Below are positions 26,797-35,218 of a stretch of 64,000 bases of DNA, piece after piece. The notes under the pieces are model-generated. The model saw nothing but the letters and a program-made list of their open reading frames with translations. It searched no databases and was not told the origin of the DNA. Where the stretch lies: contig JAGCGA010000004.1 in the NCBI GenBank assembly GCA_017649855.1, forward strand, positions 123,556 through 187,555, written 5' to 3'. Position numbers and translations under genes: made by a program. Positions within the stretch are counted from its first letter, which is position 1. Each line of letters starts with the position of its first letter. The DNA comes from Bacteroidales bacterium (lineage in GTDB: Bacteria > Bacteroidota > Bacteroidia > Bacteroidales > WCHB1-69).

Positions 26797-28581
26797 GTGA
26801 GAGAGAACTTGCGCCTCATATTACAATCGTTGCCGGAGAAGCCGGGGGTGTACCGTTTTTTTGATGAAGACGGGACCATCCTCTATGTCGGGAAGGCCAA
26901 ACGATTGAAGAGGCGTGTGTCGTCCTACTTCAACAAAGAGCATGAATCGGCCAAAGTCAGGATGTTGGTGAAGAAGATCCGCGACATCCAGACCACGGTG
27001 GTGGACACCGAATGGGAAGCTCTGTTGTTGGAGAACAGCATGATCAAGCAGTTCAAGCCGCGATACAACATCATGTTGAAGGACGACAAGTCGTATCCCT
27101 GGATAGCTATCAGCAAGGAGGAGTTCCCGCGGGTGTTTTCCACGCGCCGTCCGGAACCCGCCACCATGCAGCTTTTCGGTCCCTACTCTTCCGTCAAGGC
27201 GATGAATGTGCTGTTGGAGACCATTAGGGACATGTTCCCATTACGCAGCTGTCGTCGTTTAGTCCAGAACGACCGTCCTTGCATGCAATATCAGCTAAAG
27301 CGGTGTCCTGCCCCTTGTTGCGGATTCATTTCCAAAGAGGATTATCAGAAAAACATCCAGCGCATCACCGACATCATCAAGGGGAAACGCCATGAGGTCA
27401 TCAACGAGCTAAAGGAAGAGATGATGGACCTTGCGGAGCGATGGGAGTTTGAAAAAGCCTCGGAGCTCAAGCGGCGCATTGAGGTCCTTCAGCATTTCAT
27501 CGGCAAGTCGGTTGTGGTGAGCACCTCCATCACCGATCTGGACGTTTTTGGGCTAGAGGAGGAAGAGGACTGCGCATACATCAGTTTCTTGCGTATTGTG
27601 AGCGGGGCGGTAGTCCAGGCTTCCACGATAGAGATCAGCAACCATCTGGAGCGCGACAGTGAGGACACCTTGTGGAACGGCATTCTGGAGATCTCGTCGC
27701 GGATGGGCGGACTTTCAAGCACCTTGTTGGTACCCTTCATGCCGAAGCTGGTCCCGGAGGGTTGGGACATCCAGGTGCCGCAGCGTGGGGAAAAGCGCAA
27801 ACTGGTGGAGTTAGCGACGCGTAATGCGCATTTTTACATGCTGGAGAAGAAAAAACGACAGGATTTGGTCAATCCGGAGCGACGGAGCCAGCGTGTGCTG
27901 CAGTCTTTAAAGGAGGCGTTGAACATGAAGACCCTGCCGCGGCACATCGAATGCTTCGACAACTCCAACACACAGGGTGAAGACCCCGTAGCAGCCATGA
28001 TCTGTTTTAAGGATGGGAAGCCGGCAAAGAAGGAGTACCGTCACTTCAACATCAAGACGGTGGTGGGAGCGGACGACTTTGCCACGATGGAAGAGGTGGT
28101 CTTCCGGCGTTATCATCGACTATTAGAGGAGGACAAGCCCTTGCCAGACCTGGTGGTGATTGACGGTGGCAAAGGCCAATTACATGCAGCCTACCGAGCC
28201 ATCCAGGCGTTGCACATTGAAGACCGTCTGATGGTGGTCGGCATTGCCAAGCGTTTGGAGGACATCTACAAGGTTGGGGACGACCTGCCCGTCTATATCG
28301 ACAAGCGGTCGGAGGCACAGCGGTTGTTGCAGCAGGTACGCGATGAGGTGCATCACTTCGGAATCACGCACCATCGCAAAAGGCGTTCCAAGACCAGCAT
28401 TCATTCGGTATTGGACGATGTACCGGGAATTGGGCCGGTGCTCAAGAAGCGGTTGCTTCAAGAATTTCGCTCCTTGGCCGGCGTTCAGCGCGCAACGGAA
28501 GAGGCTTTAGCCGAGGTGATCGGCGCCAAGCATGCAACCGTATTGAAAGCCTATCTGGCGCAGATTTCAGACCGGAAATAA
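26797..28581 (+). CDS. uvrC: Excinuclease ABC subunit C
   Basis: A 594-residue nuclease of nucleotide excision repair, starting at a GTG 15 bases after the lipoprotein stop. The N-terminal GIY-YIG domain is clear (LPEKPGVYRFFDEDG, ILYVGKAKRLKRRVSSYF), followed by a UVR domain (about 205-240), the RNase H-like endonuclease domain with ECFDNSNTQGEDPVAAM and VVIDGGKGQLHAA, and C-terminal helix-hairpin-helix motifs (VPGIGPVLKKRLLQEF). Full length. Confidence 0.96.
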   Translation: MRENLRLILQSLPEKPGVYRFFDEDGTILYVGKAKRLKRRVSSYFNKEHESAKVRMLVKKIRDIQTTVVDTEWEALLLENSMIKQFKPRYNIMLKDDKSYPWIAISKEEFPRVFSTRRPEPATMQLFGPYSSVKAMNVLLETIRDMFPLRSCRRLVQNDRPCMQYQLKRCPAPCCGFISKEDYQKNIQRITDIIKGKRHEVINELKEEMMDLAERWEFEKASELKRRIEVLQHFIGKSVVVSTSITDLDVFGLEEEEDCAYISFLRIVSGAVVQASTIEISNHLERDSEDTLWNGILEISSRMGGLSSTLLVPFMPKLVPEGWDIQVPQRGEKRKLVELATRNAHFYMLEKKKRQDLVNPERRSQRVLQSLKEALNMKTLPRHIECFDNSNTQGEDPVAAMICFKDGKPAKKEYRHFNIKTVVGADDFATMEEVVFRRYHRLLEEDKPLPDLVVIDGGKGQLHAAYRAIQALHIEDRLMVVGIAKRLEDIYKVGDDLPVYIDKRSEAQRLLQQVRDEVHHFGITHHRKRRSKTSIHSVLDDVPGIGPVLKKRLLQEFRSLAGVQRATEEALAEVIGAKHATVLKAYLAQISDRK

Positions 28582-28594
28582 GGGAAGGGAAAAG

Positions 28595-28632
28595 AAAAAA
28601 GGCTTTCTATCTGCATAGAAGAAAGCCTTTTA
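28595..28632. terminator. Bidirectional terminator between uvrC and tRNA-Leu
   Basis: GGCTTTC and GAAAGCC pair around a loop that itself holds TAT...ATA. The stem is flanked by an A-tract on the left and TTTT on the right, so it can serve uvrC (plus) and the tRNA transcript (minus). Confidence 0.85.
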
Positions 28633-28637
28633 GCCTG

Positions 28638-28721
28638 TGCCCAGGACAAGAGTCGAACTTGCACGGGAGTCCTCCCACTACCCCCTCAAAGTAGCGTGTC
28701 TACCAATTCCACCACCTGGGC
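28638..28721 (-). tRNA. tRNA-Leu (anticodon GAG)
   Basis: The minus strand folds as a class II tRNA. The acceptor GCCCAGG pairs with CCTGGGC, the D arm is GTGGAATTGGTAGACAC, and the anticodon stem CTACT/GGTAG closes the loop TTGAGGG (anticodon GAG). The variable arm is about a dozen bases (GGGAGG-ACTCCC), and the T arm carries AGTTCGACT. The discriminator is A and CCA is not encoded. It reads CUC/CUU leucine codons. A -7 box lies 13 bases upstream. Confidence 0.95.
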
Positions 28722-28733
28722 TTTAAGGGTCGG

Positions 28734-28741
28734 CAAAAATA
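28734..28741 (-). promoter_or_regulatory. -7 promoter box for tRNA-Leu
   Basis: CAAAAATA (TATTTTTG on the minus strand) ends 13 bases before the first base of the tRNA. Confidence 0.55.
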
Positions 28742-28784
28742 CATTTTTTTTAATTCCGTATCCCAAAAAATAAAAAAAAAATGC

Positions 28785-28792
28785 TATCTTTG
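28785..28792 (+). promoter_or_regulatory. -7 promoter box for the GT5-like/DUF4270/glmS cluster
   Basis: TATCTTTG lies 21 bases before the ATG at 28814. It overlaps the first codons of the longer open frame starting at 28781, so the shorter start is preferred. Confidence 0.65.
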
Positions 28793-28813
28793 CGGCTGAA
28801 AAAAAAATTACGA

Positions 28814-29635
28814 ATGGAGAAGAAAAAGATCTTATATGTAACATCTGAGATATTCCCTTATCTGCCAGAAGGTTACATTTCCAATATTGGCCGATATCTC
28901 CCTCAAGGGGTTCAGGAGCGCAAGAATGAAATCCGGACTTTCATGCCCAAATTCGGGTGTGTGAACGACCATCGTCACATGTTACATGAGGTGATTCGGT
29001 TATCGGGACAGAACATTATCATCGAAGATACCGATCATCCGCTCATCATCAAGGTGGCTTCGCTTCAAAGTGTGCGCATGCAGATCTACTTCATCGACAG
29101 TGAAGACTTTTTCAAACGCAAGAGCACCTATTTTGACGAGAACAACGTTTTTTATCCGGACAATGACTCCCGCACCATTTTTTACGCGAAGGGCGTTATT
29201 GAAACGGTCCGCAAGTTAGGTTGGGATCCCGACATCATCCATTGCATCGGCTGGATTTCCGCTTTGGTGCCGTTATTCATCAAGACGGTTTACAAAGACG
29301 ACCCCTTGTTCCAGAACAGCAAGTTGATCTATTCCATCATGCCGGACGCATTCACGGAGAAGTTCCCGACCAACTTCAAGAAGAAGTTGCAGCAGACGAA
29401 CATCCCCACTGCCAACCTCAACCATTTCCGCAATCCGGGATATGACCAACTGATACAGACGGCCATCGACTATTCCGATGCGGTATGCATCACGCCTGGA
29501 ACTGGCAAACGGCTCCTCAACTACATTGAGAAGCAGGAGAAGCTGACCTTACACCATCCTGAAGACGACAACTACGTGGACTTATATGATGAATTTTACG
29601 ACCAACTGATAGAAACTGACAAAACTGCACAATAA
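28814..29635 (+). CDS. Glycogen/starch synthase-like protein, N-terminal (GT5) lobe only
   Basis: A 273-residue protein that looks like the first Rossmann lobe of GT5 glycogen synthase: KKKILYVTSEIFPYLPEGYI at the start, IRTFMPKFGCVNDH, FYAKGVIETVRKLGWDPDII, HCIGWISALVPLFIKT, and a final segment near YSDAVCITPGTGKRLLNYIE. True GT5 enzymes are about 480-550 residues with a second nucleotide-binding lobe, which is missing here. The usual KxGGL substrate loop is replaced by LPEGYIS. Activity as a glucosyltransferase is therefore doubtful. This short form is recurrent in Bacteroidota next to DUF4270 and glmS, and the DUF4270 gene starts immediately after its stop. Confidence 0.85.
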   Translation: MEKKKILYVTSEIFPYLPEGYISNIGRYLPQGVQERKNEIRTFMPKFGCVNDHRHMLHEVIRLSGQNIIIEDTDHPLIIKVASLQSVRMQIYFIDSEDFFKRKSTYFDENNVFYPDNDSRTIFYAKGVIETVRKLGWDPDIIHCIGWISALVPLFIKTVYKDDPLFQNSKLIYSIMPDAFTEKFPTNFKKKLQQTNIPTANLNHFRNPGYDQLIQTAIDYSDAVCITPGTGKRLLNYIEKQEKLTLHHPEDDNYVDLYDEFYDQLIETDKTAQ

Positions 29636-30940
29636 ATGAACAAATCACTATTTTTCGGTTTATTGTTCTCTCTTTCTCTCCTATTTTTAGGTTGCGACAA
29701 TCACAACTCCCCCATCGGATTGGGATTTATGGATCAGGTGGGCACGGCTTACACGGACACCTTGACGGTATCAGCCTATTCTTTCTTAGAAGACACTATC
29801 AACACCACCAACTTGTCGGGCAATGTGATTGGTGCGCTCTCCGACCCCACATTCGGCAGCACGGTGGCCTCCATTTACACCCAGATAGCGATGAGTGCCG
29901 ACAATGTGAATTTCGGCACCAATCCCGTCATCGACTCCTGTATTTTCACCCTTCAGTTGGCGGGCTATTATGGCGACACCAACTCCCGGGTAGCCATCCG
30001 CATTCACCAGTTGACAGAGTCTTTAAGTAAAGGGGTCAACTATTACCAGAACAACACCTTGGCTTATGACCCGACGCCGTTGAACTACAGTTTGTCGAGT
30101 TATTCCATACGGCCCACCCAAGAGGTGGTGGTGGACACGGCCATATACAGTCCCCACATCCGCATCCCCCTCTCCAAGGCTTTTGGGCAGTACCTGTTGA
30201 ATCACCAATATGATTTGAACTACAACCTCAGTTCATTTCTGAAAGGTTTGTACATCACAGCCGCTTCGCACACGGGGACTGGGTATGTCATCCTGACCAG
30301 TATGACCAGTTCTCTGAGCGGCATCACGATTTACTATCACAATGCCGACCATACGGGCTTAAGATATAAGTTAGGGTGCAGTTCCGACGGTGTTCGGTTC
30401 AACAACTTCACCCACAACTATCAGATTTCCACCAACAATGCCTTTGTGCAGGAGGTGCTCGCCGGAGATCATACGGTTGGAGCCAGCTCTTTGTTTGTCC
30501 AGGGCGGTGGTGGCGTAAAGACACGAATCACCTTCCCCTATCTTGAGCAAGCTTTTGCCTCCCTCGGCAACCGGGTGGTCATCAACAAAGCAGAGTTAAT
30601 CATCAAGGATCTGTCCCCTGACGAGCAATATCTGATTCATCCTGCCGGCTTGACATTGCAAGGCATCAAGAAGGATGGCAGCATCGGATACTTACCGGAT
30701 GACGAGTATTATACCAGTGCTTCCTACTATGGTGGCACCTATGATGCGGAGCGTCACGAATATCGTTTCCGCATCACCAAATATGTCCAGCAATTGATTT
30801 CGGGCACCGGTGCTCTGACCAACTCCGTCAATCTGGTCGTCCGGGGTTCCGGAATCCGGGCGAACCGGCTCATCTTTGGCGGGACCGGGCTATCCGACGA
30901 CCAGCGTCTCCGTTTGGAGATCTCATACACCGAATACTAA
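29636..30940 (+). CDS. DUF4270 family lipoprotein
   Basis: A 434-residue lipoprotein with signal MNKSLFFGLLFSLSLLFLGC (lipidated Cys20). The family opening is NSPIGLGFMDQVGTAYTDTL, followed by GALSDPTFGSTVASIYTQI and the C-terminal KYVQQLISGTGALTNSVNL. The family is widespread in Bacteroidota and of unknown function, probably surface or periplasmic beta-rich. Its ATG follows the stop of the GT5-like gene without a gap, so translational coupling is very likely. Confidence 0.88.
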   Translation: MNKSLFFGLLFSLSLLFLGCDNHNSPIGLGFMDQVGTAYTDTLTVSAYSFLEDTINTTNLSGNVIGALSDPTFGSTVASIYTQIAMSADNVNFGTNPVIDSCIFTLQLAGYYGDTNSRVAIRIHQLTESLSKGVNYYQNNTLAYDPTPLNYSLSSYSIRPTQEVVVDTAIYSPHIRIPLSKAFGQYLLNHQYDLNYNLSSFLKGLYITAASHTGTGYVILTSMTSSLSGITIYYHNADHTGLRYKLGCSSDGVRFNNFTHNYQISTNNAFVQEVLAGDHTVGASSLFVQGGGGVKTRITFPYLEQAFASLGNRVVINKAELIIKDLSPDEQYLIHPAGLTLQGIKKDGSIGYLPDDEYYTSASYYGGTYDAERHEYRFRITKYVQQLISGTGALTNSVNLVVRGSGIRANRLIFGGTGLSDDQRLRLEISYTEY

Positions 30941-30991
30941 GCGGTAAATTCACAGACAACCTATTATCATCACTTATATCGCAACTGAATC

Positions 30992-32842
30992 ATGTGTGGA
31001 ATTGTAGCATATTTAGGCGATAAAGAAGCATACCCCATCTTGATGAAGGGGCTTCATCGCTTGGAATACAGAGGTTACGACAGTGCCGGTGTAGCCTTAA
31101 TGCAATCAGGCAACATCACGTTATACAAGAAACGGGGCAAGGTGTCAGACTTGGAAGACTACTGTACCTCGAAGAACACGGAGGCGCATGTGGGCATCGC
31201 GCATACCCGCTGGGCGACGCACGGGGAGCCGAACGAGCAGAATGCGCACCCCCATCTCTCCGAGGACCGCAAGCTAGCCTTGATTCACAACGGCATTATT
31301 GAGAACTATCTGAGCCTGAAGATCGAGTTGCAGAACCGCGGCTATGTCTTCCAGAGCGACACGGACACCGAGGTGTTGGTGCATCTCATCAAGGAGGTAC
31401 AGCAAAAAGACAACATATCCTTGGAAGAGGCTGTCATGCTCGCCCTAAGTCGTGTGGAGGGCACCTACGCACTGGCCATCATGTCGGTGGACGCCCCCGA
31501 CCAGTTGATCCTGGCGAAGAAGGGCAGTCCCCTCTTGATTGGCATTGGAGATAACGAATACTATGTAGGTTCGGACGGTGCACCCATTGTAGAGTACACC
31601 AACAAGGTGGTATATCTGGAAGATGGGGATGTCGCGGTTGTCTCTTTAGGGGAGCCCATGCGGATACGCAATCTCAAAGACGAGCACTCTTTGATGCGGA
31701 ACCCGCACTACCAGCTATTGGAGATGACGCTTGACCAGATCGAGAAGGGTGGCTTTGAGACCTACATGTTGAAAGAGATATATGAGCAGCCCAAGTCTAT
31801 CCGCGACAGTATGCGAGGCCGCATCAACTTGCAGAAGGATGTGGTTTCCTTAGGCGGTTTGATAGAATATGAGCAGAAAATGATGAATGCCAAACGTTTC
31901 ATCATTGCAGCTTGTGGCACCTCCTGGCATGCGGGGTTGGTTGCCGAGTACCTGATTGAGAGTCTCGTGCGCATCCCTGTAGAGGTGGAATATGCTTCCG
32001 AGTTCCGTTATCGTGACCCGATCTTGTATGAAGATGATGTCCTGATAGCCATCTCGCAATCCGGGGAGACAGCGGACACGTTAGCCGCGGTTGATCTTGC
32101 CAAACGTCATGGGGCCACGGTCATTGGCATCTGCAACGTGGTTGGCTCCACGCTGGCCCGCGAGACCATGGCCGGTTCCTATACGCACGCCGGTCCGGAG
32201 ATCGGTGTCGCCTCCACCAAGGCATTCACGGCGCAGGTCACGGTATTAACCTTGATGGCCCTGAGTCTGGCCCAGCGCAAAGGCACCATCTCCAAGTCCA
32301 AATACCACCAGCTGATCAACGATCTGGAGTCCATTCCGGAGAAGGTCGAGCGTATTCTGGCGCAGGAGCAGCATATCCAGAAGATCGCGCAGTTTGTAGC
32401 CACCCGTCCCAACGCCATCTTTTTAGGGCGTGGCATCAACTACCCTGTCGCTCTGGAGGGAGCCCTCAAATTGAAGGAGATCTCTTACATCCACGCGGAG
32501 GGATATCCTGCCGCGGAGATGAAACATGGTCCCATCGCGCTCATTGACGAGCACATGCCCTTGATTGTCATCGCCACGGAGCAGTTAACCTACGACAAGA
32601 TTGTAAGCAACATCCAAGAGGTGATTGCCCGCAAAGGCACCGTCATCTCTATCGTCACGGAGGGGGACACGACCGTCAAAGGCATGTCCAAGTTCTGCAT
32701 TGAGATTCCGCACACAGAGGAGTTGCTGACGCCCCTGGTGGCAGCCATCCCCTTGCAGCTCTTGGCCTATCATGTGGCTCTTATCCGCGGCTGTGATGTG
32801 GACAAGCCTCGTAATTTAGCCAAATCCGTATCTGTAGAATAG
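30992..32842 (+). CDS. glmS: Glutamine-fructose-6-phosphate aminotransferase (isomerizing)
   Basis: A 616-residue enzyme that makes glucosamine 6-phosphate for peptidoglycan and LPS. The N-terminal glutaminase starts with the catalytic Cys2 (MCGIVAYLG) and has HRLEYRGYDSAGVAL, HTRWATHGEPNEQNAHPH and DTDTEVLVHLI. Two SIS domains follow, with CGTSWHAG, ISQSGETADTLAA and VASTKAFTAQV, and the typical C-terminus PRNLAKSVSVE. No glmS ribozyme-like leader is visible in the 51-base gap before it. Confidence 0.97.
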   Translation: MCGIVAYLGDKEAYPILMKGLHRLEYRGYDSAGVALMQSGNITLYKKRGKVSDLEDYCTSKNTEAHVGIAHTRWATHGEPNEQNAHPHLSEDRKLALIHNGIIENYLSLKIELQNRGYVFQSDTDTEVLVHLIKEVQQKDNISLEEAVMLALSRVEGTYALAIMSVDAPDQLILAKKGSPLLIGIGDNEYYVGSDGAPIVEYTNKVVYLEDGDVAVVSLGEPMRIRNLKDEHSLMRNPHYQLLEMTLDQIEKGGFETYMLKEIYEQPKSIRDSMRGRINLQKDVVSLGGLIEYEQKMMNAKRFIIAACGTSWHAGLVAEYLIESLVRIPVEVEYASEFRYRDPILYEDDVLIAISQSGETADTLAAVDLAKRHGATVIGICNVVGSTLARETMAGSYTHAGPEIGVASTKAFTAQVTVLTLMALSLAQRKGTISKSKYHQLINDLESIPEKVERILAQEQHIQKIAQFVATRPNAIFLGRGINYPVALEGALKLKEISYIHAEGYPAAEMKHGPIALIDEHMPLIVIATEQLTYDKIVSNIQEVIARKGTVISIVTEGDTTVKGMSKFCIEIPHTEELLTPLVAAIPLQLLAYHVALIRGCDVDKPRNLAKSVSVE

Positions 32843-32848
32843 TGGTGC

Positions 32849-34036
32849 ATGATAGAACATCGTGACATAAAAGCGGAACGGGCGGTGTTGCTTGCCGTAT
32901 GCTTACCTGCCGTTGGCGAGGCGAAGACTCAGGAATACCTCAACGAACTGGCTTTCCTGGTGGAGACTGCCGGGGGCAAGGAGGACAAGCGTTTCACGCA
33001 GAATCTGGCCCATCCAGATCCTCGGACCTACCTTGGATCCGGCAAGATCCGGGAGGTGGCAGAGTATGTGCACGAGCAGCACATTGACCTGGTTGTGGTG
33101 GACGATGAGTTGAGTCCATCGCAGCAGCGGAACATAGAGCAGGTCTTGGGATGCAAGGTGATGGATCGGACGCATCTCATCCTGGACATCTTCGCCACAA
33201 GAGCACAGACGGCTCACGCCAAGACGCAAGTGGAGTTGGCCCAGTACAAGTATCTCCTGCCGCGACTGACCGGCATGTGGACGCACTTGGAGAAGCAGCG
33301 AGGCGGCATCGGCATGAGAGGTCCCGGCGAGAAGGAAATCGAGACTGACCGTCGTATCATCCGGCAGCGGATATCCCTGTTGGAGAAGCGTCTGCGGGAA
33401 ATTGACAAGCAGAAGACCACCCAACGCAGTCACCGTGACAAGTTTGTGCGAGTGGCGCTGGTAGGCTACACCAATGTGGGTAAATCCACCATGATGAACC
33501 TCCTCAGCAACTCGGAGGTCTTCGCTGAGAACAAGCTCTTCGCCACGCTGGACACCACCGTGCGGAAGGTGGTCATCGAGAACCTGCCCTTCCTGCTTTC
33601 AGACACCGTGGGTTTCATCCGGAAACTTCCCCATGGACTGGTCGAGTCCTTCAAGTCCACTTTGGATGAGATCCGGGAGACAGACCTTTTGCTGCATGTG
33701 GTGGATATCAGCCATCCTGAATTCGAGGAGCAGATCGCGGTGGTCAACCAAACCTTGGCGGAGATTCAGGCTGCCAACAAGCCAACCATCATCATATTCA
33801 ACAAGATAGACCAATATTCCTGGGTGGAGAAAGACCCGGAAGACCTGACGCCCAAGACCAAGGAGAACATCACCTTGGAAGAGTTGAAATCCTCCTGGAT
33901 GGCGAAGAACAACCAGACAGCGTTATTTGTTTCCGCCAAGACCAAAGAGAACATTGCCGAGATGAAAGCGGTGCTTTACGAAGAGATCAAGAAACTGCAC
34001 ATCCAGATCTATCCGTACAATAATTTCCTTTGGTAA
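32849..34036 (+). CDS. hflX: Ribosome-associated GTPase HflX
   Basis: A 395-residue GTPase that splits or rescues stalled ribosomes. The N-terminal HflX domain has DPRTYLGSGKIREVAEYV and DDELSPSQQRNIEQVLG, then the linker RGGIGMRGPGEKEIETDRR. The G domain has VALVGYTNVGKSTMMN, FATLDTTVRKV, SDTVGFIRKLPHGLVESFKS and NKIDQ. The gene starts 6 bases after the glmS stop. Confidence 0.95.
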   Translation: MIEHRDIKAERAVLLAVCLPAVGEAKTQEYLNELAFLVETAGGKEDKRFTQNLAHPDPRTYLGSGKIREVAEYVHEQHIDLVVVDDELSPSQQRNIEQVLGCKVMDRTHLILDIFATRAQTAHAKTQVELAQYKYLLPRLTGMWTHLEKQRGGIGMRGPGEKEIETDRRIIRQRISLLEKRLREIDKQKTTQRSHRDKFVRVALVGYTNVGKSTMMNLLSNSEVFAENKLFATLDTTVRKVVIENLPFLLSDTVGFIRKLPHGLVESFKSTLDEIRETDLLLHVVDISHPEFEEQIAVVNQTLAEIQAANKPTIIIFNKIDQYSWVEKDPEDLTPKTKENITLEELKSSWMAKNNQTALFVSAKTKENIAEMKAVLYEEIKKLHIQIYPYNNFLW

Positions 34037-34043
34037 CGGGCAT

Positions 34044-34069
34044 AAAAAAGGCGCTCTTCTCAGAGCGCC
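34044..34069 (-). terminator. Terminator between hflX and the DUF1573 gene
   Basis: GGCGCTC, loop TTCTCA and GAGCGCC form a 7-bp GC-rich stem. The AAAAAA on its left gives the T-tract for minus-strand transcription from the DUF1573 gene. It may also stop hflX transcripts, though the plus-strand T-tract is poor. Confidence 0.8.
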
Positions 34070-34095
34070 TCAAAATCAAAATGTTATGAAAAAAA

Positions 34096-35190
34096 TTACA
34101 AGACATTGGCGTTTACGTCAATAACTTGTACGGGGTTTGCAGGGTCATTGGTGACCACCTCTATCGTGGCTTTCTGTTTGCCAGATCTGTTGCTGGGGCG
34201 GAAGGTCACCGTAACCGTTGCGGTACCGTTCACCGGAATAGTCTGGATGTCGGAACTAGCTTTGAAATAGCCAGAGTTGGAGCTGAGATGACGGATAAGC
34301 AGCGGGGAGTGACCCACATTCTTGACCGTGATCTTGCCAGTCACCTGGGCGTTCTTCTGCACATCGCCGAAATCATAGGAGATAGCGTTGTACTGTGACA
34401 CAGGCGCCATTTTCAGTTCTTTAGCCGTCAGTTTGGAAAAGTCTTCCTTGATATTCACGGCGAAGTGGACGCTCTTTCTGGATTCGATAGAGTCGTTGGT
34501 GACGAAAACAGCCATATCTTTCTGTTGACCGAAGGCGTTGCGTTTGGAGGCATCGTATTGAAGCACGATGAAACCTTCTTGGCCAGGCATCAGGGACTCG
34601 CCGAAGTTTCTGTTGACCTCGGTGATGTAGTCGTTCTTTTGCTCGAGTTTGAAGGAGACCGGCTTATCCCAGAAGTTACGCACTTTGAAAGTGTCTCTAA
34701 CTGTCTCGGTATTCAGCATATTATGGGTGACGCTTCCGACTTTGATACGAGCCATACCATTACCGTTGGTATAGTTGGCTTGTTCAAACACTGTAGGCGG
34801 GCGTTTCAGCACTTCGCCCTTGATAAAAATCATGTGCGGAACGGCATTTTCCTGCTCAAAGCGAGGTTCATTAGTCGTGACACGGATGTTCTTGTTGAAA
34901 GCGCCGGGACGGTTATAGGGGTTATAAGTGGCTTCAATATAGCCCTTTTTGCCAGGGGCGATCGGCTCCTTGGAATAGTTGGCGGCGGTACATCCGCAAC
35001 CAGGTTTCACATTGACGAGAAGGAGGTCCTGATTACCCACATTGGTAAATTCAAAACGTCCGGTAACCTTACCACCCTCTTCTTTGATTTTGCCAAAATC
35101 GTACGTTTGAGAATCGAATTTGATCTCAGGCTGGGCATTCACCATGCAGAATGCCACCAACATCGTTAGAAATAAGGTTAACTTTTTCAT
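34096..35190 (-). CDS. DUF1573 domain secreted protein
   Basis: A 364-residue exported protein with signal peptide MKKLTLFLTMLVAFCMVNAQ. The DUF1573 core is at residues 23-120: PEIKFDSQTYDFGKIKEEGG, FEFTNVGNQDLLLVNVKPGC and GCTAANYSKEPIAPGKKG. Two further Ig-like modules follow, and the last again has ISYDFGDVQKNAQVTGKITV. These beta-sandwich domains resemble ASPM-SPD-2-Hydin folds. Function unknown; it is probably periplasmic or surface. The -7 box at 35228-35235 lies inside the end of mpl. Confidence 0.9.
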   Translation of the reverse strand: MKKLTLFLTMLVAFCMVNAQPEIKFDSQTYDFGKIKEEGGKVTGRFEFTNVGNQDLLLVNVKPGCGCTAANYSKEPIAPGKKGYIEATYNPYNRPGAFNKNIRVTTNEPRFEQENAVPHMIFIKGEVLKRPPTVFEQANYTNGNGMARIKVGSVTHNMLNTETVRDTFKVRNFWDKPVSFKLEQKNDYITEVNRNFGESLMPGQEGFIVLQYDASKRNAFGQQKDMAVFVTNDSIESRKSVHFAVNIKEDFSKLTAKELKMAPVSQYNAISYDFGDVQKNAQVTGKITVKNVGHSPLLIRHLSSNSGYFKASSDIQTIPVNGTATVTVTFRPSNRSGKQKATIEVVTNDPANPVQVIDVNANVL

Positions 35191-35218
35191 TATTTTTTAT
35201 GTTTGAACATTGATTTTT

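Noticed and set aside
30941..30991. glmS ribozyme
   Set aside because: The gap before glmS is 51 bases with no ribozyme core.
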